Below are positions 40,485-48,660 of a stretch of 64,000 nucleotides of DNA, piece after piece. Under the pieces are notes generated by a model. That model did not search any database, was not told the DNA's origin, and saw only the letters and a list, made by a program, of their open reading frames with translations. The stretch is from positions 1,178,001-1,242,000 of the forward strand of contig NZ_CP013480.3 in assembly GCF_001465545.3 (NCBI RefSeq), in the 5' to 3' direction. This stretch comes from Pandoraea norimbergensis. Lineage in GTDB: Bacteria; Pseudomonadota; Gammaproteobacteria; Burkholderiales; Burkholderiaceae. The number at the start of each line of letters is the position of its first letter. Position 1 is the first letter of the stretch. The position numbers were made by a program, and so were the translations under genes.

Positions 40485-41123
40485 TCAGCGCGGCAGGGCG
40501 GGCTCGACGATGCCCATCGTGGTCTCGACGTGATGGCGCGCAATCTGTGCGGCACGGACTTCATCGTGAGCACGCAGCGCGTCGACCAATTCGCGATGCT
40601 GGGCGTTGGTCGCACTCAGTTGCTCGTCGGAGAACATGACGGGAATGCGCAGCGCCCAGTAATAGAACTGAATGCGTTCGTGAAACTGCGTCAGCACGAC
40701 GTTATCGGCGGCCTTGACGATCAACTCGTGGAATTCGCTGTTCAGGCGGTTCAGTGCCAGACGCGGCAGATGGGTGCTCGGCTCCATTTGCTCGATGAGC
40801 GTGGCGAGCGCATCGCAGGCTTCGGGCGTGATCTTGCGGGCGGCCAAGCGCGCCGTTTCCGCTTCGATCGCGGCGCGGCTTTCGAAGATCGCATTCACCT
40901 GAAGGTGATCGACCCCCTGAACTTCCCAACCGCGATTGCGGGCGATAAAGCCTTCGCCTTGCAGGATCAGCAGCGCTTCGCGCACCGGCGTGCGGCCAAC
41001 GCCGAGCAACTGGATCAGATCGTCTTCGATAAGGCGCTGCCCCGGCTTGAGCTCCGAGGCGAGAATCATGCCGCGGATTTTCGTCCGCACTTCACCAGTA
41101 ATCAGGTTGCTGGGCGCTTTCAT
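40485..41123 (-). CDS. GntR-family regulator with FCD domain
   Basis: A 212-residue regulator. The winged helix-turn-helix is at about residues 8-70 (VRTKIRGMILASELKPGQRLIEDDLIQLLGVGRTPVREALLILQGEGFI), and the all-helical FCD ligand-binding domain at about 75-205 (with FHELIVKAADN and HRELVDALRAHDEVRAAQIARHHVE, His residues that usually bind a metal). FCD regulators typically respond to organic acids. No metabolic genes lie next to it, so its targets are not apparent. The 605-bp gap upstream is unusually long. Confidence 0.92.
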   Translation of the reverse strand: MKAPSNLITGEVRTKIRGMILASELKPGQRLIEDDLIQLLGVGRTPVREALLILQGEGFIARNRGWEVQGVDHLQVNAIFESRAAIEAETARLAARKITPEACDALATLIEQMEPSTHLPRLALNRLNSEFHELIVKAADNVVLTQFHERIQFYYWALRIPVMFSDEQLSATNAQHRELVDALRAHDEVRAAQIARHHVETTMGIVEPALPR

Positions 41124-41498
41124 CTGATGCTTATCTTCCCTTGAGCGGCGAGGTATCCAGTGAGGCGCTAGGCCCCCATTGCCGCTGCGGATTTTACAGA
41201 GTTTCTTTCTGACCCTTCAAAACCGTTCCCAAGGCGTCAAAGTTGTGGCAGCCATGCGCACCGCGTATGAATGCAGTCCGGTTTTGCACAATTCTTTCGG
41301 TTTCCGAAGCGAGGGCTCGCTTATACGCGCGTTTGAAGCGAGTGAAAAATACCATAAGCCCCGGCGTAGCGGGGTTCGCGCTCACTAACTTGTTGCGTGA
41401 GTGCCCACATCGCCGGCGTTGCGGGTGCCGAAACATGCGTCGCCCAATGCGGCTGCGGCGTTGATGAATATGTGAAACATCGGGCGGGTAGCACCTGC

Positions 41499-41531
41499 CG
41501 GTATAACCCTTCAAGTTTGAGGGTTATGCCG
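41499..41531. promoter_or_regulatory. Long imperfect palindrome
   Basis: An 11-bp stem (CGGTATAACCC at 41499-41509, GGGTTATGCCG at 41521-41531, one G-T pair) continues inward, after one unpaired base, as TCAA/TTGA. No T-run follows. It could be an operator or RNA structure. It is not a clear terminator for either neighbour, because both are transcribed away from it. Confidence 0.45.
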
Positions 41532-41634
41532 AATGGCGCGCTTGCCTTCTGACTTGTTGGGCGTGTAGGCGCGACACGCATCAATACGACCCCGTTTAAT
41601 CCAATTATTTCTAAATATGAAATAAATGATTGTG

Positions 41635-41656
41635 ATTGATGGTATTTATCATCAAT
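41635..41656. promoter_or_regulatory. 22-bp dyad upstream of the DUF4148 gene
   Basis: ATTGATG (41635-41641) and CATCAAT (41650-41656) form perfect 7-bp arms around an AT-rich 8-bp centre, in the AT-rich promoter region about 75-95 bp upstream of the ATG. It is a candidate operator. Confidence 0.4.
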
Positions 41657-41728
41657 TCGCACACGAATAGACTGTCATTGTCGACGATGAATCAAGCATC
41701 GCCCCTTTCAATAGACAGGAGAAACACC

Positions 41729-42037
41729 ATGAAGCGCACTCTTATTACCTCTGCCCTGATTTCCACCATGCTGGCTGTGTCGGCCGGTTCGGCTTTCGCC
41801 AGCGATGCTTTTGACGGCCCGTCGGAATTCTCGTGGGTTCCGCAAACCAGCGTACTCACGCGTGCCCAAGTTCGCGAAGAACTGATCCAGGCACAGAAGG
41901 ACGGTCTGGTCGTGCAACACGACACCGTCTACCCGAAGGCTGTGCCCAGCGCACAACCGGCCGCCGCTGCGGCACCGGTCACGCCGGGTTCGGTTGGTGG
42001 CCTGCAACGCGCCGGTACGACCTACTTCGGTAACTAA
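41729..42037 (+). CDS. DUF4148-family small secreted protein
   Basis: A 102-residue protein. The signal peptide MKRTLITSALISTMLAVSAGSAFA is followed by the DUF4148 motif LTRAQVREELIQAQKDGLVVQHDTVYPKA and a short Ala/Pro tail. These small periplasmic proteins are common in Burkholderiales, often in many copies, and have no established function. AGGAG precedes the ATG at 41729. Upstream in-frame Met codons (41636, 41687) would add sequence with no ribosome site. Confidence 0.88.
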   Translation: MKRTLITSALISTMLAVSAGSAFASDAFDGPSEFSWVPQTSVLTRAQVREELIQAQKDGLVVQHDTVYPKAVPSAQPAAAAAPVTPGSVGGLQRAGTTYFGN

Positions 42038-42050
42038 GTAACCCGTCACT

Positions 42051-42089
42051 CAGCCCCCCGGTTGCCCTGTCATTGAGTGATGGGGGCTG
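42051..42089 (+). terminator. Possible weak terminator after the DUF4148 gene
   Basis: CAGCCCCC (42051-42058) pairs with GGGGGCTG (42082-42089) around a 23-nt loop, 13 nt after the stop. There is no T-run, so intrinsic termination is doubtful. Confidence 0.35.
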
Positions 42090-42236
42090 ATGCCTCAAAG
42101 GCACGTCCGTAAGTCTCTGTTAGTGAAAGGAGGCGGCGGCGTGCCTTTTTGCGTGGTGCTCGCCACGCGCGAGCCCGTGGCACAATCGCCGGCATCCGCT
42201 TTGTGCCACTTCGCGTGCCATCGCACGCTTGCTCCC

Positions 42237-43349
42237 ATGACCCCAATGCCCCCAGTGCCCCCAACGCGCCTGCACCGTGTCTCCCGATACTGTGCGGCGG
42301 CATTGCGCGCGTGCGCTGTCGCCAGCGTGACGTCTCTCGTTCCTTTGATCGCCCTTTCGGGCGTCGCGCCGTCGGTGGCCCACGCCGCCGATAGCGCCGA
42401 CAGCAACGCGGGGCCGGCGTATGGCCCCGAGCTTCAGGGCTTCGACTATCCGTATCCGGTGAACCGCTTCGACTTCACCTCGCAACGCACGCCGTTGCAC
42501 ATGGTGTATCTCGACGTAAAACCGGCGCAGCCCAACGGTCGTACCGTCGTGCTGCTGCATGGCAAGAATTTCTGCGCGGCGACCTGGCGCGAGACCATCG
42601 ACGTGTTGAGCGGTGCGGGCTATCGCGTGATTGCACCTGATCAGATCGGCTTCTGCAAATCGAGCAAGCCCGCGCAATATCAGTACAGCTTCCAGCAACT
42701 GGCGAACAACACGCATGCCTTGCTCGCGTCGCTGGGCATCACCCGCGCGACCATCGTCGGCCACTCGACGGGCGGCATGCTCGCCGCGCGCTTTGCGCTG
42801 ATGTATCCCGACGAGACGCAGCAACTGGTGCTCGTCAATCCGATCGGTCTGGAAGACTGGAAGGCACTCGGTGTGCCGTCGAAAACGGTGGACGAGTGGT
42901 ATGAGCGCGATCTGCGCACGAGCGCTCCCAGTATTCGCCGCTACGAACAGGCGACGTACTACGCCGGGCAGTGGAACGAACGCTATGAGCCGTGGGTGCA
43001 GATGCTTGCCGGGATGTATCGCGGACCGGGCAAGCGTATCGTCGCGTGGAACTCAGCGCTGCTCTACGACATGATTTACACGCAGCCGGTGGTGTACGAA
43101 TTCGGCCAGATTCGCGTGCCGACATGGCTGCTCATCGGCGACAAAGACACGACCGCGATCGGTAAAGATTTTTCGCCACCGGAAGTGCAGGCGCGCATCG
43201 GACATTACCCGGCGCTCGCGAAGGCGGCGCACGCGGCGATTCCCGGCTCGACGCTGGTGGAGTTTCCCGAACTGGGCCATGCCCCGCAGATGCAAGATCC
43301 CGTCGCGTTCCACAAAGCGTTACTGGAGGGACTGGCCGCCGTGCGCTGA
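42237..43349 (+). CDS. Secreted alpha/beta hydrolase
   Basis: A 370-residue protein with an N-terminal export signal (basic start, hydrophobic run, VAHAAD). The hydrolase fold shows VVLLHGKNFCAATWRETIDVL (oxyanion region), the nucleophile elbow GHSTGGM, the acid in LIGDKDTTAIG and the His in ELGHAPQMQDP. It would be a periplasmic esterase, epoxide hydrolase or related enzyme; the substrate is unknown. The start at 42237 (or 42246) is chosen because it places the signal peptide properly. It ends 15 bp from the convergent GNAT gene. Confidence 0.87.
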   Translation: MTPMPPVPPTRLHRVSRYCAAALRACAVASVTSLVPLIALSGVAPSVAHAADSADSNAGPAYGPELQGFDYPYPVNRFDFTSQRTPLHMVYLDVKPAQPNGRTVVLLHGKNFCAATWRETIDVLSGAGYRVIAPDQIGFCKSSKPAQYQYSFQQLANNTHALLASLGITRATIVGHSTGGMLAARFALMYPDETQQLVLVNPIGLEDWKALGVPSKTVDEWYERDLRTSAPSIRRYEQATYYAGQWNERYEPWVQMLAGMYRGPGKRIVAWNSALLYDMIYTQPVVYEFGQIRVPTWLLIGDKDTTAIGKDFSPPEVQARIGHYPALAKAAHAAIPGSTLVEFPELGHAPQMQDPVAFHKALLEGLAAVR

Positions 43350-43364
43350 GCGGTGCTTCAGAGA

Positions 43365-43910
43365 TCAGAGGTGCTTGTAGTAGAAGGTCGTGGCGCAGAA
43401 TTCGCCGTCGGGCATGAGCGCGAACTTCGGCACGTCGCCTGCGCGTTGCCAGCCGCTGCGTTGGTACAGCCGCTCGGCGTCGCCACCGGTGACGGTGTCC
43501 AGCACGAGGACATGGCGGCGCTCGGCGCGTGCAACGTCGTCGATGGCCGACATCAGGGCCTGCGCCACGCCTTGCCGACGCGCGTCGCGATGCACCAGCA
43601 TCTTCGCGACGTCGGCACGGTGCGGCTGGTTTTCGGGAAGGTCGAGAATCAGTTGCACGGTGCCGACGATCTTGCCTTGATTCCCTTGTTCGCCAACACG
43701 GGTGCGCGCAACCAGCAGCACACGCTCGTCACGGGCCACACCCTCGGCGACCTTGCGCCAGAACGCTGTCGCACGTTCGCGCGTGAGCGGCAGCATGAAG
43801 CTGACCGATGCGCCGCCTTCCACGCAGTCGATCAGGACATCGGCGAGCGCGTCGACTTCGGCCAGCGCTTGCGCGCCGTCGAGCCGTTGCAAGGTAATGG
43901 ATGACGTCAT
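43365..43910 (-). CDS. GNAT-family N-acetyltransferase
   Basis: A 181-residue protein starting MTSSITLQRLDGAQALAEVDALADVL. The acetyl-CoA site is VAKMLVHRDARRQGVAQALMSAIDDVARA (about residues 108-136, the R/QxxGxA motif), followed by LVLDTVTGGDAERLYQRSGWQRAG. It transfers acetyl from acetyl-CoA to an amine in the cytoplasm; the substrate is unknown. It overlaps the XRE-cupin regulator gene by 4 bases (43907-43910), so the two form an operon. Longer starts up to 44237 lie inside that gene and are rejected. Confidence 0.88.
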   Translation of the reverse strand: MTSSITLQRLDGAQALAEVDALADVLIDCVEGGASVSFMLPLTRERATAFWRKVAEGVARDERVLLVARTRVGEQGNQGKIVGTVQLILDLPENQPHRADVAKMLVHRDARRQGVAQALMSAIDDVARAERRHVLVLDTVTGGDAERLYQRSGWQRAGDVPKFALMPDGEFCATTFYYKHL

Positions 43911-44497
43911 GTTGCCCTCCGGGCAGCGACGAACGGTAGCGTAACGAGCCCGACGAGGTAGTGCGCCGTCGCCGAGGTCGGGTTGTGATAGCCGATCGGC
44001 CGATCGAGCCGCATCGCGAGACAATCGCCGGCATCGAGCCGCCACGTGGTGCTGCCCAGCGTGATCTCGATCGTGCCGCCGATGACCCAGACCTGTTGCC
44101 AGACTTCGTTGTCGCGCGCGCCCGTGTCGTAGGCCACGCGCTCGCCGGCCGGGAAGTGCACTTCCACGAATTGCAGGGGCGAGGCTTCGGCGGGCGAGAG
44201 GTTGCGGCGCACGTAGCCGGAGTCGGGGTCGGTCCACACGGGCTGATCGGCGCGTCGCGCGACGGGCGAGGGCAGGGCATCGTCGCCAGTGCTTTCGTCG
44301 AACAGCGAGGCAAGCGTCACGTCGAGGGCCGTCGCCAGCTTGTCGAGCACATTGGCAGTTGGGCTCGTCTGCGCGCGCTCGATGAGCGAAATGCTCGAAC
44401 GGCTCACGCCGCTGCGCTCGGCCAGCGTGTCGAGGGAGTAGCCGCGCTCACTTCGCAAATCGCGAACCCGGCGGGCGATGCGTTCGTTGATATCCAT
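43907..44497 (-). CDS. XRE-family regulator with C-terminal cupin
   Basis: A 196-residue regulator. The helix-turn-helix is at about residues 5-65 (IARRVRDLRSERGYSLDTLAERSGVSRSSISLIERAQTSPTANVLDKLATALDVTLASLF), and the cupin at about 105-190 (VEVHFPAGERVAYDTGARDNEVWQQVWVIGGTIEITLGSTTWRLDAGDCLAMRLDRPIGYHNPT). Such proteins sense a small ligand through the cupin. It is coupled to one GNAT gene and divergent from another. A 38-bp palindrome sits 4 bp upstream of its start codon, probably its own operator. Confidence 0.92.
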   Translation of the reverse strand: MDINERIARRVRDLRSERGYSLDTLAERSGVSRSSISLIERAQTSPTANVLDKLATALDVTLASLFDESTGDDALPSPVARRADQPVWTDPDSGYVRRNLSPAEASPLQFVEVHFPAGERVAYDTGARDNEVWQQVWVIGGTIEITLGSTTWRLDAGDCLAMRLDRPIGYHNPTSATAHYLVGLVTLPFVAARRAT

Positions 44498-44500
44498 GCT

Positions 44501-44538
44501 GTCCAGTTTACTGGAAATTAATTTCTAGTAAACTAGAC
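44501..44538. promoter_or_regulatory. 38-bp palindrome, probable operator of the XRE-cupin regulator
   Basis: The sequence is symmetrical about position 44519.5. GTC/GAC, AGTTTACT/AGTAAACT and GAAATT/AATTTC arms match, with only two mismatched pairs over 38 bp. It lies between two divergent genes, 4 bp from the XRE start codon and 52 bp from the GNAT start at 44590. A bound protein would cover the XRE ribosome site and both promoters. Confidence 0.75.
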
Positions 44539-44551
44539 GTCGAAATTCGAC
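44539..44551. promoter_or_regulatory. 13-bp perfect palindrome next to the operator
   Basis: GTCGAAATTCGAC is fully symmetrical about its central A-T position and abuts the 38-bp palindrome. It could be an accessory binding site on the GNAT side. Confidence 0.4.
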
Positions 44552-44589
44552 ACAATTGTCATCGCTACACCTTGCGTGGAAACCTCATC

Positions 44590-45093
44590 ATGAAGCCAGC
44601 CGTCACTGTTCGCGACGCCACCGACGCGGACCTCGCCGTCATTCGCGATATCTACAACGATGCCGTGGAACACACCACGGCCATCTGGAACGAGATCGTC
44701 GTCGATCTCGACAATCGTCGCGAGTGGCTGGCGGCACGCTTGGCGAAGGGTTTCCCGGTGATCGTTGCGCAACGTGGCGACGACGTGCTGGGCTATGCCT
44801 CGTATGGCGACTGGCGCGCGTTCGACGGCTATCGTCACACCGTCGAACACTCGATCTACATCGATCAGAACGCACGCGGCGGCGGCGTTGGCGAGGCGCT
44901 CATGCGTGCGCTGATCGAGCGCGCGCGTGCCGCCAACATTCACGTGATGATCGCGAGTATCGAAGCGCAAAACGCGCCGTCGATTCGCTTGCACGAGAAG
45001 CTCGGTTTTCGCACCGTCGGCGTTTTCAGCGAGGTGGGCACGAAGTTCGGCCGCTGGCTCGATCTCACGTGCATGGAATTGCGCATCGTCTGA
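44590..45093 (+). CDS. GNAT-family acetyltransferase, phosphinothricin/methionine-sulfoximine type
   Basis: A 167-residue protein: VRDATDADLAVIRDIYNDAVEHTTAIWNEIVVDLDNRREWLAARLAKGFPVIVAQRGDDVLGYASYGDWRAFDGYRHTVEHSIYI. The acetyl-CoA site is QNARGGGVGEALMRALIERA, and the end EKLGFRTVGVFSEVGTKFGRWLDLTCMEL is diagnostic of the PAT/MddA group. These acetylate glutamate-analogue amines such as phosphinothricin or methionine sulfoximine. Natural roles include detoxification. It starts at the ATG at 44590, although a TTG at 44572 is possible. Divergence from the XRE-cupin gene suggests shared control. Confidence 0.9.
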   Translation: MKPAVTVRDATDADLAVIRDIYNDAVEHTTAIWNEIVVDLDNRREWLAARLAKGFPVIVAQRGDDVLGYASYGDWRAFDGYRHTVEHSIYIDQNARGGGVGEALMRALIERARAANIHVMIASIEAQNAPSIRLHEKLGFRTVGVFSEVGTKFGRWLDLTCMELRIV

Positions 45094-45597
45094 GCGCCGC
45101 GTGCGCAGTTGTCGGCAAGCGTTGGAAGCCGCGTGAGAAAAACGATAAAAATCAGCGCACTGCACAAAATAAATTGCAGCACCCGCCGATCTCGGGCTGG
45201 CGCCGTATTCCATTGGATATAGCGCCATTTCCGATCAAGCATAAGCAACATCATCCGCGCCGAATATCGCCCGCTCTTGCCCGCCGCACGGTGCGCAATG
45301 CGCGCAAGGCCGCGCCAGTTCTCACGCAGCGCGTCATCCGTCACCTTGTCATTCACATAGGCGGCGTGTAGCCTTCAGGTGTCCGGTGTCACTCATGAAG
45401 CGTGGTCCTATAAGACTTCACGACGACATCACGGCAGATGAATGTCGCGCACTGCGCACAAGCATCGTGGGTCATGACTTTGCCCCAGGCGTCGTGATCG
45501 TAATCGTGCTGTTTTGCGTGCCGTTTTCCGTTTCGTGTTGGTGATACGTCCCCCCAAACAAGAAGGCCGTACCCCCCGGCCGACGGACGGAACGCTT
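45094..45597. other. 504-bp gap upstream of the molybdenum hydroxylase operon; no gene seen
   Basis: No convincing gene on either strand. A dyad GGCGC/GCGCC with inner pairing lies at about 45203-45231, and CCTATAAG near 45410 could be a -10 region. A minus-strand open frame here partly overlaps the GNAT gene and has no recognisable features. It should contain the promoter of the operon starting at 45598. Confidence 0.4.
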
Positions 45598-48500
45598 ATG
45601 CCGCGCCTGCCAAGAAAACACTGTCCGCCAGCGGCAATGTCGAGCGATGATGCTCGCTCATCTGCTGCTTCCGATACGCCCCAGACCCCCGATACCTCAA
45701 GTCCTTCAGGCTTTGCCCTGTCGCGACGCGGCTTTCTCAAAGCCTCGGTGATCGCGGGTATTTCGGTCTACATCGCCCCGCTCGGCAGTCGCGCATTTGC
45801 CGCGCTGTTCGAAGATAAGAACCTCACGCCGGTCGCGTGGGATGCTGCCACGGGCCAAGCCAAATTCCGTATTGACGGCACGGCCAAAGTCACCGGCGCG
45901 AAGATCTTCGCGCGTGACGTGCGTGCCGCCGATATGCCCGGCTGGCCGAAGCAGCAGGCGCATGCGTTCGTGCTGCGCGCGACGCAAGCCGACCGGCCCT
46001 ATCTCGGCTTCGACCTCTCGCGCCTCGACGACGGGTTGAAGCCTGATCGCGTGGTGACGGCCGATGACCTCGCGCGCGACGGCGTCGCATTCCCCGAGTT
46101 TTACGGCGACGACATGCTGTTGCCTGCGGGCAAGACGCCGGCGTATCTCGGCCATGCCGTGGCGATTCTGATTTATCACGACTTCGCGCGTTTTCGCTTC
46201 GCCAAGGACAAGCTCAAGTTCCATGACGAAATCATTCGTTATGGCGAAGTGAGCGGCCCGCTGGAACGTGACCCGTGGGGCACCTTCCGCTTTGTGCGCG
46301 TGGGCGGAAAGACGGCCTACGACGACGATATCTATTCGAGCCTGAAAGATGCGCCGATCTTCCCGAGCATGATGCGCAAGCACCTGCCGGTGTGGCCCGA
46401 CGGCAACGATCACGGCAAGCTCGACGAACAGGGCATGGCCTACGCGGGCAAGATCGGCGAGTCGCTGACGCACCCGCCGGGCGACTGGCTCGTGATGTCG
46501 CGCGAGTACCGCACGCAGTCCGTCGACACGGCGGCGCTCGAACCCGATAACGCCAATTGCTGGTACGACGCCAGCACGCAGACGCTGCACATGGTCGTGC
46601 CGACACAGTCGCCGTCCGAAGTGGCCGAGAATGCGGCCGCGATGGTGGCCAAGGGGCACTTTCCGGTCAAGCGTCTGATCGTCTACCCGTGCTACACGGT
46701 CGGCTACGGTTCGAAAGATCACTACAACATGCCGTTCTACGGGTTGGCCGCTGCGATGTACGGCGACGGACTGCCCGTGCGGCTGGCCAACGACCGTTAC
46801 GAACAGTTTCAGACCTCGCTCAAGCGCCACGCCTTCACGATGCGTTATCGCATCGGCGTCGACAAGGCGAGCGGTCTGTTGCAGGCGTTCGCGGCCGACA
46901 TGGAGTGCAACGGCGGCGGGCGCATGAACTTCTCGCCGTCGGTGGCGATGGTGGGCGCCACGGCGGCGCAGTCGATCTACTACTTCCCGCAGAGTGATCT
47001 GGCGAGCGTGGCGATTGCATCGCGCGCTATCGACGCGGGTTCGGCGCGCGGCTACGGCACGTTGCAGTCGATGGCGGCCACTGAAATGATGATCGACGAG
47101 ATGGCCGCGCAACTGGGGCTGGACGCGATCGATTTCCGCATGAAGAACGCGCTTCGCTCGGGCATGAAGAACACGCAGGGCGCGATTCCTGCCGGTGCCG
47201 TGCGCGTCGATGAAGTGCTCGCGAAAGCCAAGGCGCACCCGCTCTGGACGCAGCGCGACAAGAAAAAGGCCGAGTACGAAGCGTCGCATCCGGGCCGTCG
47301 CTACGGCGTGGGTTTCGCGTGCGTGCAGAAGGACTTCGGCACCGGCGCGGAGACCTCGTTCGCGCGGGTGGAGATCGACGATCAGGGCAAAATCAGTCTG
47401 CATCACACAGCGGCCGAAATCGGCACGGGCACATCGACGTCTCAGGCCGTGGCTGTGGCGAAGTGGCTCGGCATGCCGGCCACCGACGTGCACATCGCCA
47501 TCACCGACTGGCCGGAGTTGCCGGTGCTCACGAGCGGTGACCCGTATCTGATGTCGCAGGCCGATCAGGACAAACTGGCGGCGAACCCGCGCTGGTCGCC
47601 GGGTTACGCCTCGCCGTCAAGCGCGACGAATTCGGCGTTCTATTTCACGCACAGCACGCGTGAAGCGGCGCGACTGCTGTTTATGCAAGGCCTGTGGCCG
47701 GCGGCGCTGTCGATCTGGCGCCGGGGGCTGGGTGGCGGTCAGGCGGCGCCGCTCGTGGTGCGCGTGGAAGACGCGCGCTGGGTCGAGGGCAAGCTCTCGG
47801 CCGCCGGCATGGAAGCGTTGCCGCTGGGCATGCTCGCGAAGACCGCTCATGAAATGGGGCTGGTGACGGGCGCGACCGTTCACGTATTCAACCGCTGGCA
47901 ATGGGCGGAAGCCGACTGGGATCTGGGCGACGGCACGACGCAACGCCTGCCGGTCGATGGCATTGCGTTGCGCTTCGGCAAGGGCGGTGCCAATGCACCG
48001 GCCGCTGCCTCCGCGCCCGCCGCCGCGCCGGTGCAAGCGCCGGCCAGCAAGGGCAGCCATCGCAACACCAATGCGTCGGCGAAATCGGCTGCCGCAGCGC
48101 GTGCGCCGAACGCTTCCGCCATGCAGGTCGCAGCACCGGCGCCGGCCACCGGCTATCGCGTGATCGACCGCAAGCGAGTGTTCTACCCGCCGGTGCAGCG
48201 AAACAACGCGGCGGTGACGTATTACAGCGCCGTCGGGACGCTGGTCGAACTCTCGGTGCATGAGGCGACGGGCAAGGTTGAGTTGCTCACGCACCACTCC
48301 ATCATGGAATGCGGCAATCAGATTTCGCCGCAGTTGGTGTCCGGCCAGTTGCAGGGCGGTCTCGCCATGGGCATCGGCCACGCGTTGCACGAGTACCTGC
48401 CGCTCTATGAAGACGGCCCGGGCAACGGCACGTGGAACTTCAACCGCTATCACTTGCCGCGCGCAACCGATGTTGCCGTGTGGACGCAGACCGGTGAAGT

Positions 48501-48660
48501 GCTGCCGCCGATTTCCGAATCCGATGTGCCCAAGGGCATCGCCGAAGTGGTGATGATTCCCGTGGTGGGCGCGATTGTGAACGGCCTCGCGCATGCGATC
48601 GGCCATCGTTTTACTGACTTGCCGGTGACACCGGAGAAGATCCAGGAGGTACTGGCATGA
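45598..48660 (+). CDS. Tat-exported molybdopterin-binding subunit of a xanthine-dehydrogenase-family hydroxylase
   Basis: A 1020-residue protein. The twin-arginine signal ALSRRGFLKASVIAGISVYIAPLGSRAFA begins near residue 43, so the enzyme is probably periplasmic. The body follows the IorB-like aldehyde-oxidase pattern: FRIDGTAKVTGAKIFARDV, MSREYRTQSVDTAALEPDNANCWYD, and the C-terminal molybdopterin part THHSIMECGNQISPQLVSGQLQGGLAMGIGHALHE. ISESDVPKGIAEVVMIPVVGAIVNGLAHA ends it. A low-complexity Ala/Pro/Ser insert of about 50 residues (47993-48142) interrupts the conserved region, which is unusual. It hydroxylates an aldehyde or N-heterocycle and passes electrons through the [2Fe-2S] subunit to the cytochrome. 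It overlaps the next gene by 4 bases. The ATG at 45637 is an alternative. Confidence 0.87.
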   Translation: MPRLPRKHCPPAAMSSDDARSSAASDTPQTPDTSSPSGFALSRRGFLKASVIAGISVYIAPLGSRAFAALFEDKNLTPVAWDAATGQAKFRIDGTAKVTGAKIFARDVRAADMPGWPKQQAHAFVLRATQADRPYLGFDLSRLDDGLKPDRVVTADDLARDGVAFPEFYGDDMLLPAGKTPAYLGHAVAILIYHDFARFRFAKDKLKFHDEIIRYGEVSGPLERDPWGTFRFVRVGGKTAYDDDIYSSLKDAPIFPSMMRKHLPVWPDGNDHGKLDEQGMAYAGKIGESLTHPPGDWLVMSREYRTQSVDTAALEPDNANCWYDASTQTLHMVVPTQSPSEVAENAAAMVAKGHFPVKRLIVYPCYTVGYGSKDHYNMPFYGLAAAMYGDGLPVRLANDRYEQFQTSLKRHAFTMRYRIGVDKASGLLQAFAADMECNGGGRMNFSPSVAMVGATAAQSIYYFPQSDLASVAIASRAIDAGSARGYGTLQSMAATEMMIDEMAAQLGLDAIDFRMKNALRSGMKNTQGAIPAGAVRVDEVLAKAKAHPLWTQRDKKKAEYEASHPGRRYGVGFACVQKDFGTGAETSFARVEIDDQGKISLHHTAAEIGTGTSTSQAVAVAKWLGMPATDVHIAITDWPELPVLTSGDPYLMSQADQDKLAANPRWSPGYASPSSATNSAFYFTHSTREAARLLFMQGLWPAALSIWRRGLGGGQAAPLVVRVEDARWVEGKLSAAGMEALPLGMLAKTAHEMGLVTGATVHVFNRWQWAEADWDLGDGTTQRLPVDGIALRFGKGGANAPAAASAPAAAPVQAPASKGSHRNTNASAKSAAAARAPNASAMQVAAPAPATGYRVIDRKRVFYPPVQRNNAAVTYYSAVGTLVELSVHEATGKVELLTHHSIMECGNQISPQLVSGQLQGGLAMGIGHALHEYLPLYEDGPGNGTWNFNRYHLPRATDVAVWTQTGEVLPPISESDVPKGIAEVVMIPVVGAIVNGLAHAIGHRFTDLPVTPEKIQEVLA

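Larger units (their letters stand above)
41124..41728. other. 605-bp gap with inverted repeats; no gene seen
   Basis: I see no coding sequence on either strand. It contains a CCCCG/CGGGG hairpin (about 41358-41373), the long hairpin at 41499-41531, and an AT-rich stretch from about 41596 with the dyad at 41635-41656. It should hold the promoters for the GntR gene and the DUF4148 gene. Confidence 0.4.

Noticed and set aside
44940..45356. A 138-codon minus-strand frame after the second GNAT gene
   Set aside because: It overlaps the GNAT gene 3' end, has no recognisable domain and no ribosome binding site. A real small gene cannot be fully excluded.
45706..47493. A 595-codon minus-strand frame opposite the molybdopterin subunit
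   Set aside because: Its composition is that of an antisense shadow, and the opposite strand encodes a conserved enzyme with a Tat signal.
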